From Acidobacteriota bacterium (lineage in GTDB: Bacteria; Acidobacteriota; Terriglobia; Bryobacterales; Bryobacteraceae): 43,010 nucleotides of DNA. Positions 34,310-42,278 of the stretch are shown here, piece after piece. The translations under genes were made by a program, and so were the position numbers. Every line of letters begins with the position of its first letter. Positions within the stretch are counted from its first letter, which is position 1. Under the pieces are notes generated by a model. That model worked only from the letters and a program-made list of their open reading frames with translations. It had not been told where the DNA came from and searched no databases. The DNA lies in NCBI GenBank assembly GCA_016871015.1, contig VFZX01000023.1, forward strand, positions 1 to 43,010, written 5' to 3'.

Positions 34310-35347
34310 ATGATCCGTGAAGGACAAGGCAACCTGTTGGCTGCGCATGTGGAGGCGCTCGTCAACACGGTCAACTGTGTCGGGTACATGGGCAAGGGCA
34401 TTGCACTCCAGTTCAAGCGGGCGTATCCGGAGAATTTCCGTGCCTATCAAAGAGCGGTGAAAGAGAGCCTCGTCCAACCAGGCACTATGTTCGTGTTCGA
34501 GACCGGCCGCGTCCTCAATCCAAAGTGGATCGTCAACTTTCCCACAAAACGGCACTGGCGGGGCAATTCCCGGCTTGAAGACATTCAGTCCGGCCTTGCT
34601 GCGCTGGTAACAGAGATTCAAGCGCTCGGCATCAGGTCAATCGCTGTGCCGCCGCTCGGGTGCGGCAACGGCGGGTTGGATTGGAACGTCGTCGGCCCGA
34701 TGATCAAGAGTGCGCTTGCCCCACTTTCGGGCGTTGATGTTCTCCTCTTCCCGCCGGCCGGTTCGCCCGCTGCTGAATCGATGCCGGTCCGCACGGCGTC
34801 TCCCCGCATGACTCCCGCACGGGCACTTGTCGTCAAAGCGATGGAGCAGTATCAGCAGCTCGGCTATAGGCTGACGCTGCTGGAGATTCACAAGCTCGCC
34901 TACTTCCTTCAGGAAGCCGGCGAGCCGCTTCGGCTCCGTTACGAGGCTGGACCTTACGGACCGTACGCGGACAACCTGAATAAGGTCCTGGAGACCATGG
35001 AGGGACACGTCATCCGGGGCTACGACGGCAGTTTGAGGCCGGACACGGAGGTCGATTTGCTCCCAGGGGCGGGTGAGGCGGCGGGCTCTGTGCTCCGGGA
35101 GCACGCGGAATCCCGGGCACGGCTCGATCGGGTAGCGGATCTCATCACCGGATTCGAGACGCCACATGGCATGGAACTTCTCTCATCGGTGCACTGGGTC
35201 GCGGCCAAGCGTGAACATAGAGCACGGAGCGCGGACGAAGCTGTCGCGCAGGTTCATGCCTGGAACGATCGCAAGCGCCGCATGTTTCCGCCGGACCAGA
35301 TTCACATCGCCTGGCAGCGGCTGAGCGATGAATCCTGGATCCCCTGA
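34310..35347 (+). CDS. darG: DarG antitoxin, macrodomain ADP-ribosyl-DNA hydrolase
   Basis: 345 aa, complete. The macrodomain (residues 1-155) has the substrate loop GNLLAAHVEALVNTVNCVGY and MGKGIALQFKRAYPENF, with the second loop VPPLGCGNGGLDW. It removes ADP-ribose from thymidine in DNA. The C-terminal domain (about 170-345; LTLLEIHKLAYFLQEAGEPL, YEAGPYGPYADNL) is the DarT-binding part in known DarTG pairs. All key motifs and length look normal, so the antitoxin appears functional although darT is broken. It follows the darT stop by 6 bases, with only a weak GAAAG before its ATG, which fits translational coupling. Converges on thiE with a 27-base gap. Confidence 0.93.
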   Translation: MIREGQGNLLAAHVEALVNTVNCVGYMGKGIALQFKRAYPENFRAYQRAVKESLVQPGTMFVFETGRVLNPKWIVNFPTKRHWRGNSRLEDIQSGLAALVTEIQALGIRSIAVPPLGCGNGGLDWNVVGPMIKSALAPLSGVDVLLFPPAGSPAAESMPVRTASPRMTPARALVVKAMEQYQQLGYRLTLLEIHKLAYFLQEAGEPLRLRYEAGPYGPYADNLNKVLETMEGHVIRGYDGSLRPDTEVDLLPGAGEAAGSVLREHAESRARLDRVADLITGFETPHGMELLSSVHWVAAKREHRARSADEAVAQVHAWNDRKRRMFPPDQIHIAWQRLSDESWIP

Positions 35348-35374
35348 CCCAGATTCAAACGGCCGCCATCGAAT

Positions 35375-36049
35375 TCACACCGGATCCTCGAAAATCTCCT
35401 GCCTCACCCCCGCCTGCCCATGCAGGATCTCAAACCACTCATAGATCCTCTGCCGGACCGTATCCCTCGTACAAATCCCCGGAATCAAGTCGCTGATCAC
35501 CGCCACTGAATCCGCCCCCGCATCCAGCACCTGATGCACATTCCCGCGGTTGATCCCGCCGATCGCGGTCAACGGCAGCGCGGTCAGCCCACGCATCTCG
35601 CGGAGCCTTGCCAGCCCAGTCACCGGGTCCGGATTTGCCTTGCTCATCGTCTGGAACACCGGACCAAACGCCACGTAATCCACCGGCCCCTCGACGGCCT
35701 TCTCAAACTGCGCCCGGTTGTGTGTCGACACGCCCAGCAGCGTGTGCTCGCCCACCATCTCCCGCGCCAGAGCCACCGGCATGTCCTCCTGCCCGATATG
35801 CAGACCCGCGCCTGCCAGGATCGCGATGTCGGTCCGGTCGTTGACGACGAACTGCGCGCCATGCCGCTGGCACAGCTTGCGGATCGCCTCCGCTTCCTCA
35901 AACCGCGCGCGTGTGATCGGATCCTTGCAGCGCCATTGCAGGATCTGGACCCCGGCTTCGAGCATCGCCTCCGCCGCCGCCAGCGCCGTGCAGCCGTGCG
36001 AATCGAGTAGTGCCGTGTCGAGAATCGGATAAAGAATCGGTAGCGTCAT
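35375..36049 (-). CDS. thiE: Thiamine-phosphate synthase
   Basis: 224 aa TIM-barrel that couples the pyrimidine and thiazole phosphates to make thiamine phosphate. Motifs: LYPILDTALL at strand 1, ILQWRCKD (family QlReK), FVVNDRTDIAILAGAGLHIG with the conserved NDR and GQEDMP, LGVSTHN, DYVAFGPVFQTMSK and IGGINRGNV. The start at 36049 overlaps the S9 peptidase stop as ATGA; the frame open to 36898 is a shadow of that gene. No other thiamine genes are in the window, and no THI-box riboswitch was recognised upstream, in keeping with its place as the last gene of a catabolic operon. Confidence 0.92.
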   Translation of the reverse strand: MTLPILYPILDTALLDSHGCTALAAAEAMLEAGVQILQWRCKDPITRARFEEAEAIRKLCQRHGAQFVVNDRTDIAILAGAGLHIGQEDMPVALAREMVGEHTLLGVSTHNRAQFEKAVEGPVDYVAFGPVFQTMSKANPDPVTGLARLREMRGLTALPLTAIGGINRGNVHQVLDAGADSVAVISDLIPGICTRDTVRQRIYEWFEILHGQAGVRQEIFEDPV

Positions 36050-38196
36050 TTCAGGTGCCGGTCGAAGAACTGCGCCGTGCGGCGGTAGGCGTCGATCAAC
36101 GTTTCGTCGCGCACGAACCCGTGATCCTCCTGCGGATAGTAGAAGTGCTCGAACTGCTTGCCCTCTTGCAGCAGCTTCTCGGTGAGCTGCACGGCGTCCT
36201 GGAACAGCACATTCGAATCGACCATCCCGTGGACGATCAGCAACTGGTCCCGCAGCGAGCCGGAAAACGAAATCGGTGAACTGCGCCGGTAGGCCTCCGG
36301 ATACACCGTGGGCTTGCCCAGCCGCTCCGACGTGTACCAGGCGTTGTAATTCTCCCAGTCGTTGACCGCCGCCCAACTCGATCCGGCGCGGAACACACCC
36401 GGCGCCTGGAACAGCGCCATGTTTGTCATGAAGCCGCCGTAGCTGATCCCCCAGATTCCGAGCCGCGCCATGTCGACATTGCCGAGTCCGGCGAGATAAT
36501 CCACCGCGCCGAGCACGTCTTCGAGGTCCTTGCCGCCCATGTGCAGATAGACGCCCGTCCGCCAGTCGCGTCCATAGCCGGACGACCCGCGGTAGTCGAG
36601 GTCCATGATCACGTAGCCGCGGCTTGCCAGGTGCGCGTTGAACACGAATCTCTGGTCGACGTAGCTGCCCCACTGTTTGAGCACACTCGTCGCGTAGCCA
36701 GCCCCATGGATGAAGAACACGCACGGCCACTTGCGTCCATTGCGTGCGGCCGGATCGTAGCCCGGCGGCAGCAGGATCTTCGCCCGCACCGTCTGCCGGT
36801 CCACGCGTGAGGGGAACTCCACGAACCGGGTCCGCGGCCAGGCGACCGAACGGAACTCCGGACGCGGAGATTCCGTGACGCGGTGCGAGTCCACCCACAG
36901 GTCGAGCGGCTGGTTCAGACTCGCCAGGCTCCAGGCGATGTGACGCCCGTCTTCGCTCGCCAGTCCGTCGTTGATCCCTTCCTGCCGCGACAGTTTTTCC
37001 TTAGCCGATCCATCCGGGCGGATCCGGTAGAAGTGGCGCTCTGACGGGCCGTCCTCGGTCGAGCTGAAATAGAGCCAGTCCCCGGCCCACTGCGGAGGAT
37101 GAGAGAACCGCTCGCCCCGCACCTCGAACTTCCCCCGCGTGACTTGGTCCGCCTTGCCGCCCGCCGCCGGCACAGTGTAAAGATGCGCGAAGCCATCGCG
37201 CTCGCTCGTGAACCAGACGCGCGAGGAGTCGGGCGACCAGCCGGATTCTGACGTGAACACCCACGCCGGATCCGTATCCTCCGCCACGGCCACGGACACT
37301 CCGGTACCCGCGTCCATCACCAGGATCTGCTGCTTCTGCATCGTCAATTCGGTAGTGCGGTAGAGCAGTTTCTTCGAATCCGGGGACCACACCGGATCAT
37401 CCGCGTACGTCTTGCCGCCCCATGGCGCGAGCTTCATCGCCACCGGCTTGCCGCCTTCCGCCGCAATGGTGAACACGGACTCTTCGAGCGGATCCTCGCC
37501 CGCCACGCTGCGCGGGAAGCTGTTCGCGGTGACGAAGCGGCCCGAGTAGTTCGGCAGCGGCATCTGCCGCGCCGCGCCTTTGTGAACCGTGTACCAGAAC
37601 CGGGTTCCGTCTGGCGACCAGTCATACGCGTTCAACGAACCGGGAGACTCAATCGCCGTCACCTGCCAGATCTGGCCTGTCTTGAGGTCCTGCACGACCA
37701 CCTGTCCGCCGCGCACCGACGCGAGCCGCCCGCCATCGGGCGACAGCTTCGGTGCCGACTCCGCCGCTTGTGTCCGCGTCAGCCGCAACGGAGGCTTGCT
37801 GCCGTCAGCCGGGACCGTCCACAGGTCTCCCTTGAATCCGAACGCGACGAGCGCACCATCGTTTGAGACCGAGAACCGCGTCAGTCCCGCGGCGGGCGCG
37901 ATGTACCGCTTGCGGACATCGTCCTTCTCTTCCGCCGAGAGCAGAAGGTCATCCTGAAACGGATCGAGGTTGGTCAACCGCAGGCGCTTCTTCAGATCCG
38001 GGTGGTACGCATACAGGTCGAGGAATCGGTTACCCTCCGCGTTCCAGGCAAACACGAGCACCTTGCCGTTCTTGGACCATGTGAGCGACTCGGGCGATGT
38101 CCCCCACACCCACGGGCGTGTGTACAGCTTCTCAATGGGCCACACCTCGGCCGCCCGTGCTGCCGCGGCTGACATCAACAGGAGCGCCAGCCTCAC
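36046..38196 (-). CDS. S9-family serine peptidase (prolyl oligopeptidase/DPP IV type)
   Basis: 716 aa. Signal peptide (VRLALLLMSAAAARAA), then a beta-propeller of WD40-like PD repeats (LSPDGGRLASVRGG, WSPDGTRFWYTV, WSPDSKKLLYRT, WSPDSSRVWFTSERDG), then a C-terminal alpha/beta-hydrolase domain from about residue 480. The triad is Ser585 in GISYGG, Asp660 in VHGMVDSNV and His692 in QEDHGF. It should cut oligopeptides, often after proline, in the periplasm or outside. The GTG start at 38196 overlaps the preceding stop as GTGA with GAGGG ahead; the frame open to 38817 is an overlap shadow. Second-last gene of the cytochrome-to-thiE operon. Confidence 0.92.
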   Translation of the reverse strand: MRLALLLMSAAAARAAEVWPIEKLYTRPWVWGTSPESLTWSKNGKVLVFAWNAEGNRFLDLYAYHPDLKKRLRLTNLDPFQDDLLLSAEEKDDVRKRYIAPAAGLTRFSVSNDGALVAFGFKGDLWTVPADGSKPPLRLTRTQAAESAPKLSPDGGRLASVRGGQVVVQDLKTGQIWQVTAIESPGSLNAYDWSPDGTRFWYTVHKGAARQMPLPNYSGRFVTANSFPRSVAGEDPLEESVFTIAAEGGKPVAMKLAPWGGKTYADDPVWSPDSKKLLYRTTELTMQKQQILVMDAGTGVSVAVAEDTDPAWVFTSESGWSPDSSRVWFTSERDGFAHLYTVPAAGGKADQVTRGKFEVRGERFSHPPQWAGDWLYFSSTEDGPSERHFYRIRPDGSAKEKLSRQEGINDGLASEDGRHIAWSLASLNQPLDLWVDSHRVTESPRPEFRSVAWPRTRFVEFPSRVDRQTVRAKILLPPGYDPAARNGRKWPCVFFIHGAGYATSVLKQWGSYVDQRFVFNAHLASRGYVIMDLDYRGSSGYGRDWRTGVYLHMGGKDLEDVLGAVDYLAGLGNVDMARLGIWGISYGGFMTNMALFQAPGVFRAGSSWAAVNDWENYNAWYTSERLGKPTVYPEAYRRSSPISFSGSLRDQLLIVHGMVDSNVLFQDAVQLTEKLLQEGKQFEHFYYPQEDHGFVRDETLIDAYRRTAQFFDRHLK

Positions 38197-39686
38197 TCGT
38201 CCCTCAACTGGTTCAACGTATACGCGGCTTCCTTGGTGGCCAGCGGATCCCCGTCGAGCCCCTTCAGATTTGCGGGACGCAATTCGTACACACGCCGCGC
38301 GACCAGCTTGTCGACGGCCAGTTCCACCCGCCGGCCTCCGTCGGCTACAACCGCCGACATCACTTTCACTGGCGTGATGCCGGTCTTCGGCGATCCGTAC
38401 ACCGCGTGGTACTTGTAATAGTAGTGAATCATCGAATAATTCGCTGGATTTGAAGCCGTGGCCGCGTCCACGGGCTTGGTAAATACCAGTGAGAATCCGG
38501 TCCTGGTCAGCCGCATGTGCTGGATGTCCATCGGAGTCCGGCCGGTGAACGTGATCCGCTGGAGCCCCTCGCTTGTGCCCCAGATGCGCGACGTCTGGGC
38601 AGTGTACAAGCTCTTGCCGTCCGGAGACAGCGCCACGCGGTTGTTGCCCGCGCGGAGTCCGTTGCCTTCCACCAGGATGAACGCGGCGCCCTGATACTGG
38701 CCGCCGATTTTCTCGAGGTCCGCGCGCAGAATCCGGGGATAGGTCCACTCGGGCACGAGCATCTGTCCCGCATAGGGCCCGAACGCGCCGTTGGTCGAAT
38801 CGAGCAGCGGCTGGCACACGGACCCGCCCATGTCGTTCTGCGGAAATTGAATCGCGGGCAGCTTGCGCATCTTTTCGAGATCAGCGACTTCGGCCTCAAC
38901 CGGATCCTTGCCTCCGAACCAGGGCGCCCAGTTGAGCCCTGCTGGATGCCCGTGGAATGCACCCGGCGTGATGTGGTGCAGTGGCGAGGTGCCCACCCAG
39001 TCGCCCTGATTGTCAGCGGCGAACAGGTCGCCATCGGCGTTGAATCCGAGCCCGTTCGGCTGCCGGAATCCGCAGGAGAGAAGCGTCAACTTGCCTTGCG
39101 GCGTGATCTTGAACGAGCAACCCCGTCCGTAGGTGGGCGAATAGTGGCTGACGCGCCCAACCGTCCCAGGTTTGGCTGACTTCGACGTGCGTCCCCTGAC
39201 AGTCAGCTCTCCACGCACCGGCGGCCGTGGATCCGCCGCACCCGACGAGAGCCCCAGCGACACATAGAAGTTTCCTTCCCGGTCGCGCACGGGCCCTCCG
39301 ATGAACTCGTGGTAGTTGCCCGACATTCCCCAACCGTCGGCGATTGTCTCGTAGGTGTCCGCGACTCCGTCGCCGTCCTCATCCGCGACGCGCGTCAGTT
39401 CGGGCAAGTGGGTGACGTAGTACTCGCCAGGCTTGTCCGCCGCGATGATTCCGAGCGGAGTCTGAAACCCTTCCGCAAACTTGCGCCAGCGCTGGGTTGC
39501 CGGATCCATCAGGTACACATAGCCCCGGCGGAACGCGGCCGCCAGCATCCCGTCCTTGCCAAAGGCGATCGAGGAAACCTCAGGCGCGATTTCACGGGGC
39601 AGGGGAACGTTCTCCACGCGATAAGAGGACGATGGAACTTGTGCCATGGCGATCTCCGCAGCCACCAGTGCGAAGCTCAGTCTCAT
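38193..39686 (-). CDS. Exported sorbosone/glucose-dehydrogenase-like propeller
   Basis: 497 aa. Signal peptide (MRLSFALVAAEIAMAQ), then a six-bladed propeller of the soluble PQQ sugar dehydrogenase type (glucose/sorbosone dehydrogenase): SSIAFGKDGMLAAAFRRGYV, ELTRVADEDGDGVADTYETI (a calcium-like DxDxDG motif), YHEFIGGPVRDREGNFYVSL, FRQPNGLGFNADGDLFAADN and NGLRAGNNRVALSPDGKSLY. The last ~90 residues form a small beta domain. GGAGG lies 7 bases before the ATG at 39686, which overlaps the cytochrome stop as ATGA. Coupling to a multihaem cytochrome suggests electrons from sugar oxidation pass to it; substrate unknown. Confidence 0.85.
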   Translation of the reverse strand: MRLSFALVAAEIAMAQVPSSSYRVENVPLPREIAPEVSSIAFGKDGMLAAAFRRGYVYLMDPATQRWRKFAEGFQTPLGIIAADKPGEYYVTHLPELTRVADEDGDGVADTYETIADGWGMSGNYHEFIGGPVRDREGNFYVSLGLSSGAADPRPPVRGELTVRGRTSKSAKPGTVGRVSHYSPTYGRGCSFKITPQGKLTLLSCGFRQPNGLGFNADGDLFAADNQGDWVGTSPLHHITPGAFHGHPAGLNWAPWFGGKDPVEAEVADLEKMRKLPAIQFPQNDMGGSVCQPLLDSTNGAFGPYAGQMLVPEWTYPRILRADLEKIGGQYQGAAFILVEGNGLRAGNNRVALSPDGKSLYTAQTSRIWGTSEGLQRITFTGRTPMDIQHMRLTRTGFSLVFTKPVDAATASNPANYSMIHYYYKYHAVYGSPKTGITPVKVMSAVVADGGRRVELAVDKLVARRVYELRPANLKGLDGDPLATKEAAYTLNQLRDE

Positions 39687-42010
39687 TGCGGCACCTCCAA
39701 CCGCCGTACGATCTTCACGGCCGATCCCGCAGGCACGGCCTCCCCGTCGAACCACAACGGACCTTCCACTCTCGACACCACAATCTCTCTTCGCAGCGCG
39801 CCCGCTTCCGGGACCAGCGTCTCCTCGACACGAATGCCGTCCAGATCGTAATGGAACACCGGGCGGCCCTCCACCATCCGGTAGCCGCGGAAGCGCCGCT
39901 GTGGGATCTGGCCGGGCGCTCCCGCCCGGAACGGCACTCCGTTTGCGCGCCAGAACACATTGCCGATCAGCGCTGCCACCGGTGTCAGCTTCTTCTCGTC
40001 GGTCTTGCGGAGCAGCGTTCCGGACATATCCAGAAACCCGCCGGACCAGGCGTAGAGCAAGTTCACCGTTCCCGCGTCAAAGCAATACGACAAGCCGCCG
40101 GGCAGCCCCACCGCGATCGCCGCCGGTGTCGCTTCCGGCATATCCCACCGGACCACCACGGCGTGCTTGCCGGGTGCGGGCTTGGATTCCGCCGATTCGG
40201 CCACCCGGTAGCCATCCGGCAGCGGAGCCTTCCGGCCCAGCTCCATTCCCGCCCATAACAGCGCGATCGTATCAAGCGCTTTCTCCCTCGGCTGCGACGG
40301 GAAGTAGTTCGGCATCGAAGTCCCCGACAGGATCCGTGCCGGGTTCAGCATCCAGCGCTCATACCAGTCCCAGCGCATGCGGGCCGTAAGGTTGATGAGC
40401 TGCGGACCCTCTTCCCCAAGCGACTTGTTTGATCCCCAGTCGTGGCAGCCGATGCAGGCCATCCCTTGCTTGCGAGGATTGGTGCCCAACAATCCGTTGC
40501 CGGTGGTCTGCCGCGCTTCAACGGGCTTCGGCGGACTCGGGCCATCTCCCGGCGCGATTCCCTCGAGCTTCGCGAGTGCCGGAGCAATCTCCCGCACCTG
40601 GGCTACGGAGTAGTGGGGCATCCGGATCTCGTGCGAGGAACGGATCCGTTCCTTCGCTGTCAGCACCCGCTCGATCCAGGCGGTCTTGAGCTTGGCGCCA
40701 ACCCCGGTCAACACCGGGACCGGCTCGGCGAGCGAGGCCAGCGGACCGGTGGATTCGATCTTGTGGCAGGCCGCGCAACGCAGTTCTTCGAGCCTCAGGC
40801 TCAGCTCGAACACCGCCGCGGGCGAGGAGTCAGGCGCGGCAGCGTACTCCCGGAGGAAACTGGAAATCGCGCGCCGGTCCCCCGCGCTGAGAGTGTACCG
40901 CGGCAGTCCCGCCGCGGGTGCCGCCGCCAGGCAGCCATTCTCCGCACTCAACTGCGACAAGGGCTTCGCCTTCAATGCCGGTTTCACGCCCTGAACCGCA
41001 TGGCACGCGGCGCACCCGGTGGACTCAAACACTGCCTTCCCGTTGGCGGCGTCTCCTGATGGCGCGTCCGCTTCGAATTGGGGATTCCGCGAATTCAACA
41101 GGTGTGCCGCGATCGCCACCGCGTCATCCTCGTCCAGCAGCATCGACGGCATCCGCCCTGTGGGTTCGACCTTCGCTGGATCCCGCAGGAAAGCCGTTAA
41201 CGACGCCAGGCTGTACTTCGACCCCAATCCATCCAGGCCCAGCCCAGGCTGCTGATGGCACGCGATACACCCGATCGTCCCGAACAGCTCGTTTCCCTTG
41301 CCGACCAGCACTTCATTGACGCGTTTGCTGGTCCTGGCCGGCGCCGGATCCTGGAGCGTGGCGAGATAGGCGGCCACATCGGCGCGCTCACCCGCGTTGA
41401 GCGACACGGGCATCGTAGCGCCATTCCGGAACGACTGTGGAGCGGCGAGCCAGGCGTGGAGCCACTTGGCGTTGGTTCGCGTACCGACTCCATCGAGTAC
41501 GGGCGCGGGTCTAGCCAGCCCGGGTGCAGCATGGCAGTTCGCGCAGCCATATTCACGGACAAGCTTCCGTCCCGCGTCCGCGGCCGGACCTCCTCGATGC
41601 GACAGCACCGCGCCCGGAACCGGCTCCCACGGAAAGCGCGCCCCTTTCCAGCGGAACTGCACGGCTGCCGGTCCGTCGGTCCGCTGAAAGCGGAGTTGAA
41701 TCGCATGCCGCCCGGCTGCCAAGAGCACTGGCTGCCGGCCCTCCGAAGCGTCGATCCGCAGCTCCGCCTTTCCGGCGTCGAATTCGTACTCGCCAGCTTC
41801 CAGCACCGTGAGGAAGCCCGACCATACGGCTTGGAACCGCGCACCCAAAGCCGGATGAAGCGACTCCCGCGAGTCGAGGTGGAAGTCCGGGCGGGGAACC
41901 ACCCACGTCCGTTCCGTCCGTGCGTCCCGTGCCTGAAGGATCAAACCCGGAGCGTCGTTCTGAGCCAGCAGTCCGGCGCAGGTCACAAGGGCGGCAGCGG
42001 CGCGCAACAT
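39683..42010 (-). CDS. Exported pentahaem c-type cytochrome with PA14-like domain
   Basis: 775 aa. Signal peptide (MLRAAAALVTCAGLLAQ). Residues ~35-140 look like a PA14 carbohydrate-binding domain (FLTVLEAGEYEFDAGKAELR, AAGRHAIQLRF). Five CxxCH haem sites follow, beginning at Cys156 (CANCH), Cys248 (CIACH), Cys333 (CAACH), Cys412 (CAACH) and Cys519 (CIGCH). Met ligands are likely in segments such as GATMPVSL, GRMPSMLL, IRMPHYS and GTSMPNYFPS. A C-terminal ~150-residue beta domain without haem completes it. Start chosen as the ATG at 42010; a TTG two codons earlier is possible. First gene of the operon with the propeller dehydrogenase, peptidase and thiE. A TAAAAT at 42022-42027 is a possible -10. 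Confidence 0.88.
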   Translation of the reverse strand: MLRAAAALVTCAGLLAQNDAPGLILQARDARTERTWVVPRPDFHLDSRESLHPALGARFQAVWSGFLTVLEAGEYEFDAGKAELRIDASEGRQPVLLAAGRHAIQLRFQRTDGPAAVQFRWKGARFPWEPVPGAVLSHRGGPAADAGRKLVREYGCANCHAAPGLARPAPVLDGVGTRTNAKWLHAWLAAPQSFRNGATMPVSLNAGERADVAAYLATLQDPAPARTSKRVNEVLVGKGNELFGTIGCIACHQQPGLGLDGLGSKYSLASLTAFLRDPAKVEPTGRMPSMLLDEDDAVAIAAHLLNSRNPQFEADAPSGDAANGKAVFESTGCAACHAVQGVKPALKAKPLSQLSAENGCLAAAPAAGLPRYTLSAGDRRAISSFLREYAAAPDSSPAAVFELSLRLEELRCAACHKIESTGPLASLAEPVPVLTGVGAKLKTAWIERVLTAKERIRSSHEIRMPHYSVAQVREIAPALAKLEGIAPGDGPSPPKPVEARQTTGNGLLGTNPRKQGMACIGCHDWGSNKSLGEEGPQLINLTARMRWDWYERWMLNPARILSGTSMPNYFPSQPREKALDTIALLWAGMELGRKAPLPDGYRVAESAESKPAPGKHAVVVRWDMPEATPAAIAVGLPGGLSYCFDAGTVNLLYAWSGGFLDMSGTLLRKTDEKKLTPVAALIGNVFWRANGVPFRAGAPGQIPQRRFRGYRMVEGRPVFHYDLDGIRVEETLVPEAGALRREIVVSRVEGPLWFDGEAVPAGSAVKIVRRLEVPQ

Positions 42011-42278
42011 CAGCAATGAGCATTTTACCGTTGCGCGGCTGGCCCGCGGGTGGGATTCATTTTGACAAGCCTGGAGACCGGCGGCAGACTGGTGCGGCGG
42101 ATCGAAGCGCTACCGGCTGGTCTGAAGAAGCCATCCGCAGGCACTGGCCCGCCCTCGGAAAGAGGGGGCTGATCAACTCCGGCATGGAAGTCAGGCGTCT
42201 GGTGTATACCATGCGCGTCAGGGAAACCCAAAATGGAAATCCCGGTTAAGATCCGGAGATTGAAGTGGAGAAGTAGAC
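42011..42278. other. Divergent intergenic region, cytochrome operon / TPR-like gene
   Basis: 268 bases with no convincing gene. TAAAAT at 42022-42027 (minus) is 5 bases before an in-frame TTG and 11 before the ATG of the cytochrome gene. On the plus strand TAAGAT (42247-42252) lies 26 bases before the ATG at 42279. A TTGACA at 42062-42067 has no matching -10 at normal spacing. Short open frames here have no recognisable product. Confidence 0.4.

Noticed and set aside
33812-34621. 269-codon open frame on the minus strand across darT and darG
   Set aside because: It is antisense to clear DarT and DarG coding sequence and its translation has no recognisable domain.
36050-36898. Long N-terminal extension of thiE
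   Set aside because: These codons lie within the S9 peptidase catalytic domain in another frame; the ATG at 36049 with ATGA overlap starts exactly at the ThiE fold.
42062-42067. TTGACA as a -35 for the window-end TPR-like gene
   Set aside because: No -10 at 16-18 bases downstream, and it lies over 200 bases from the start.
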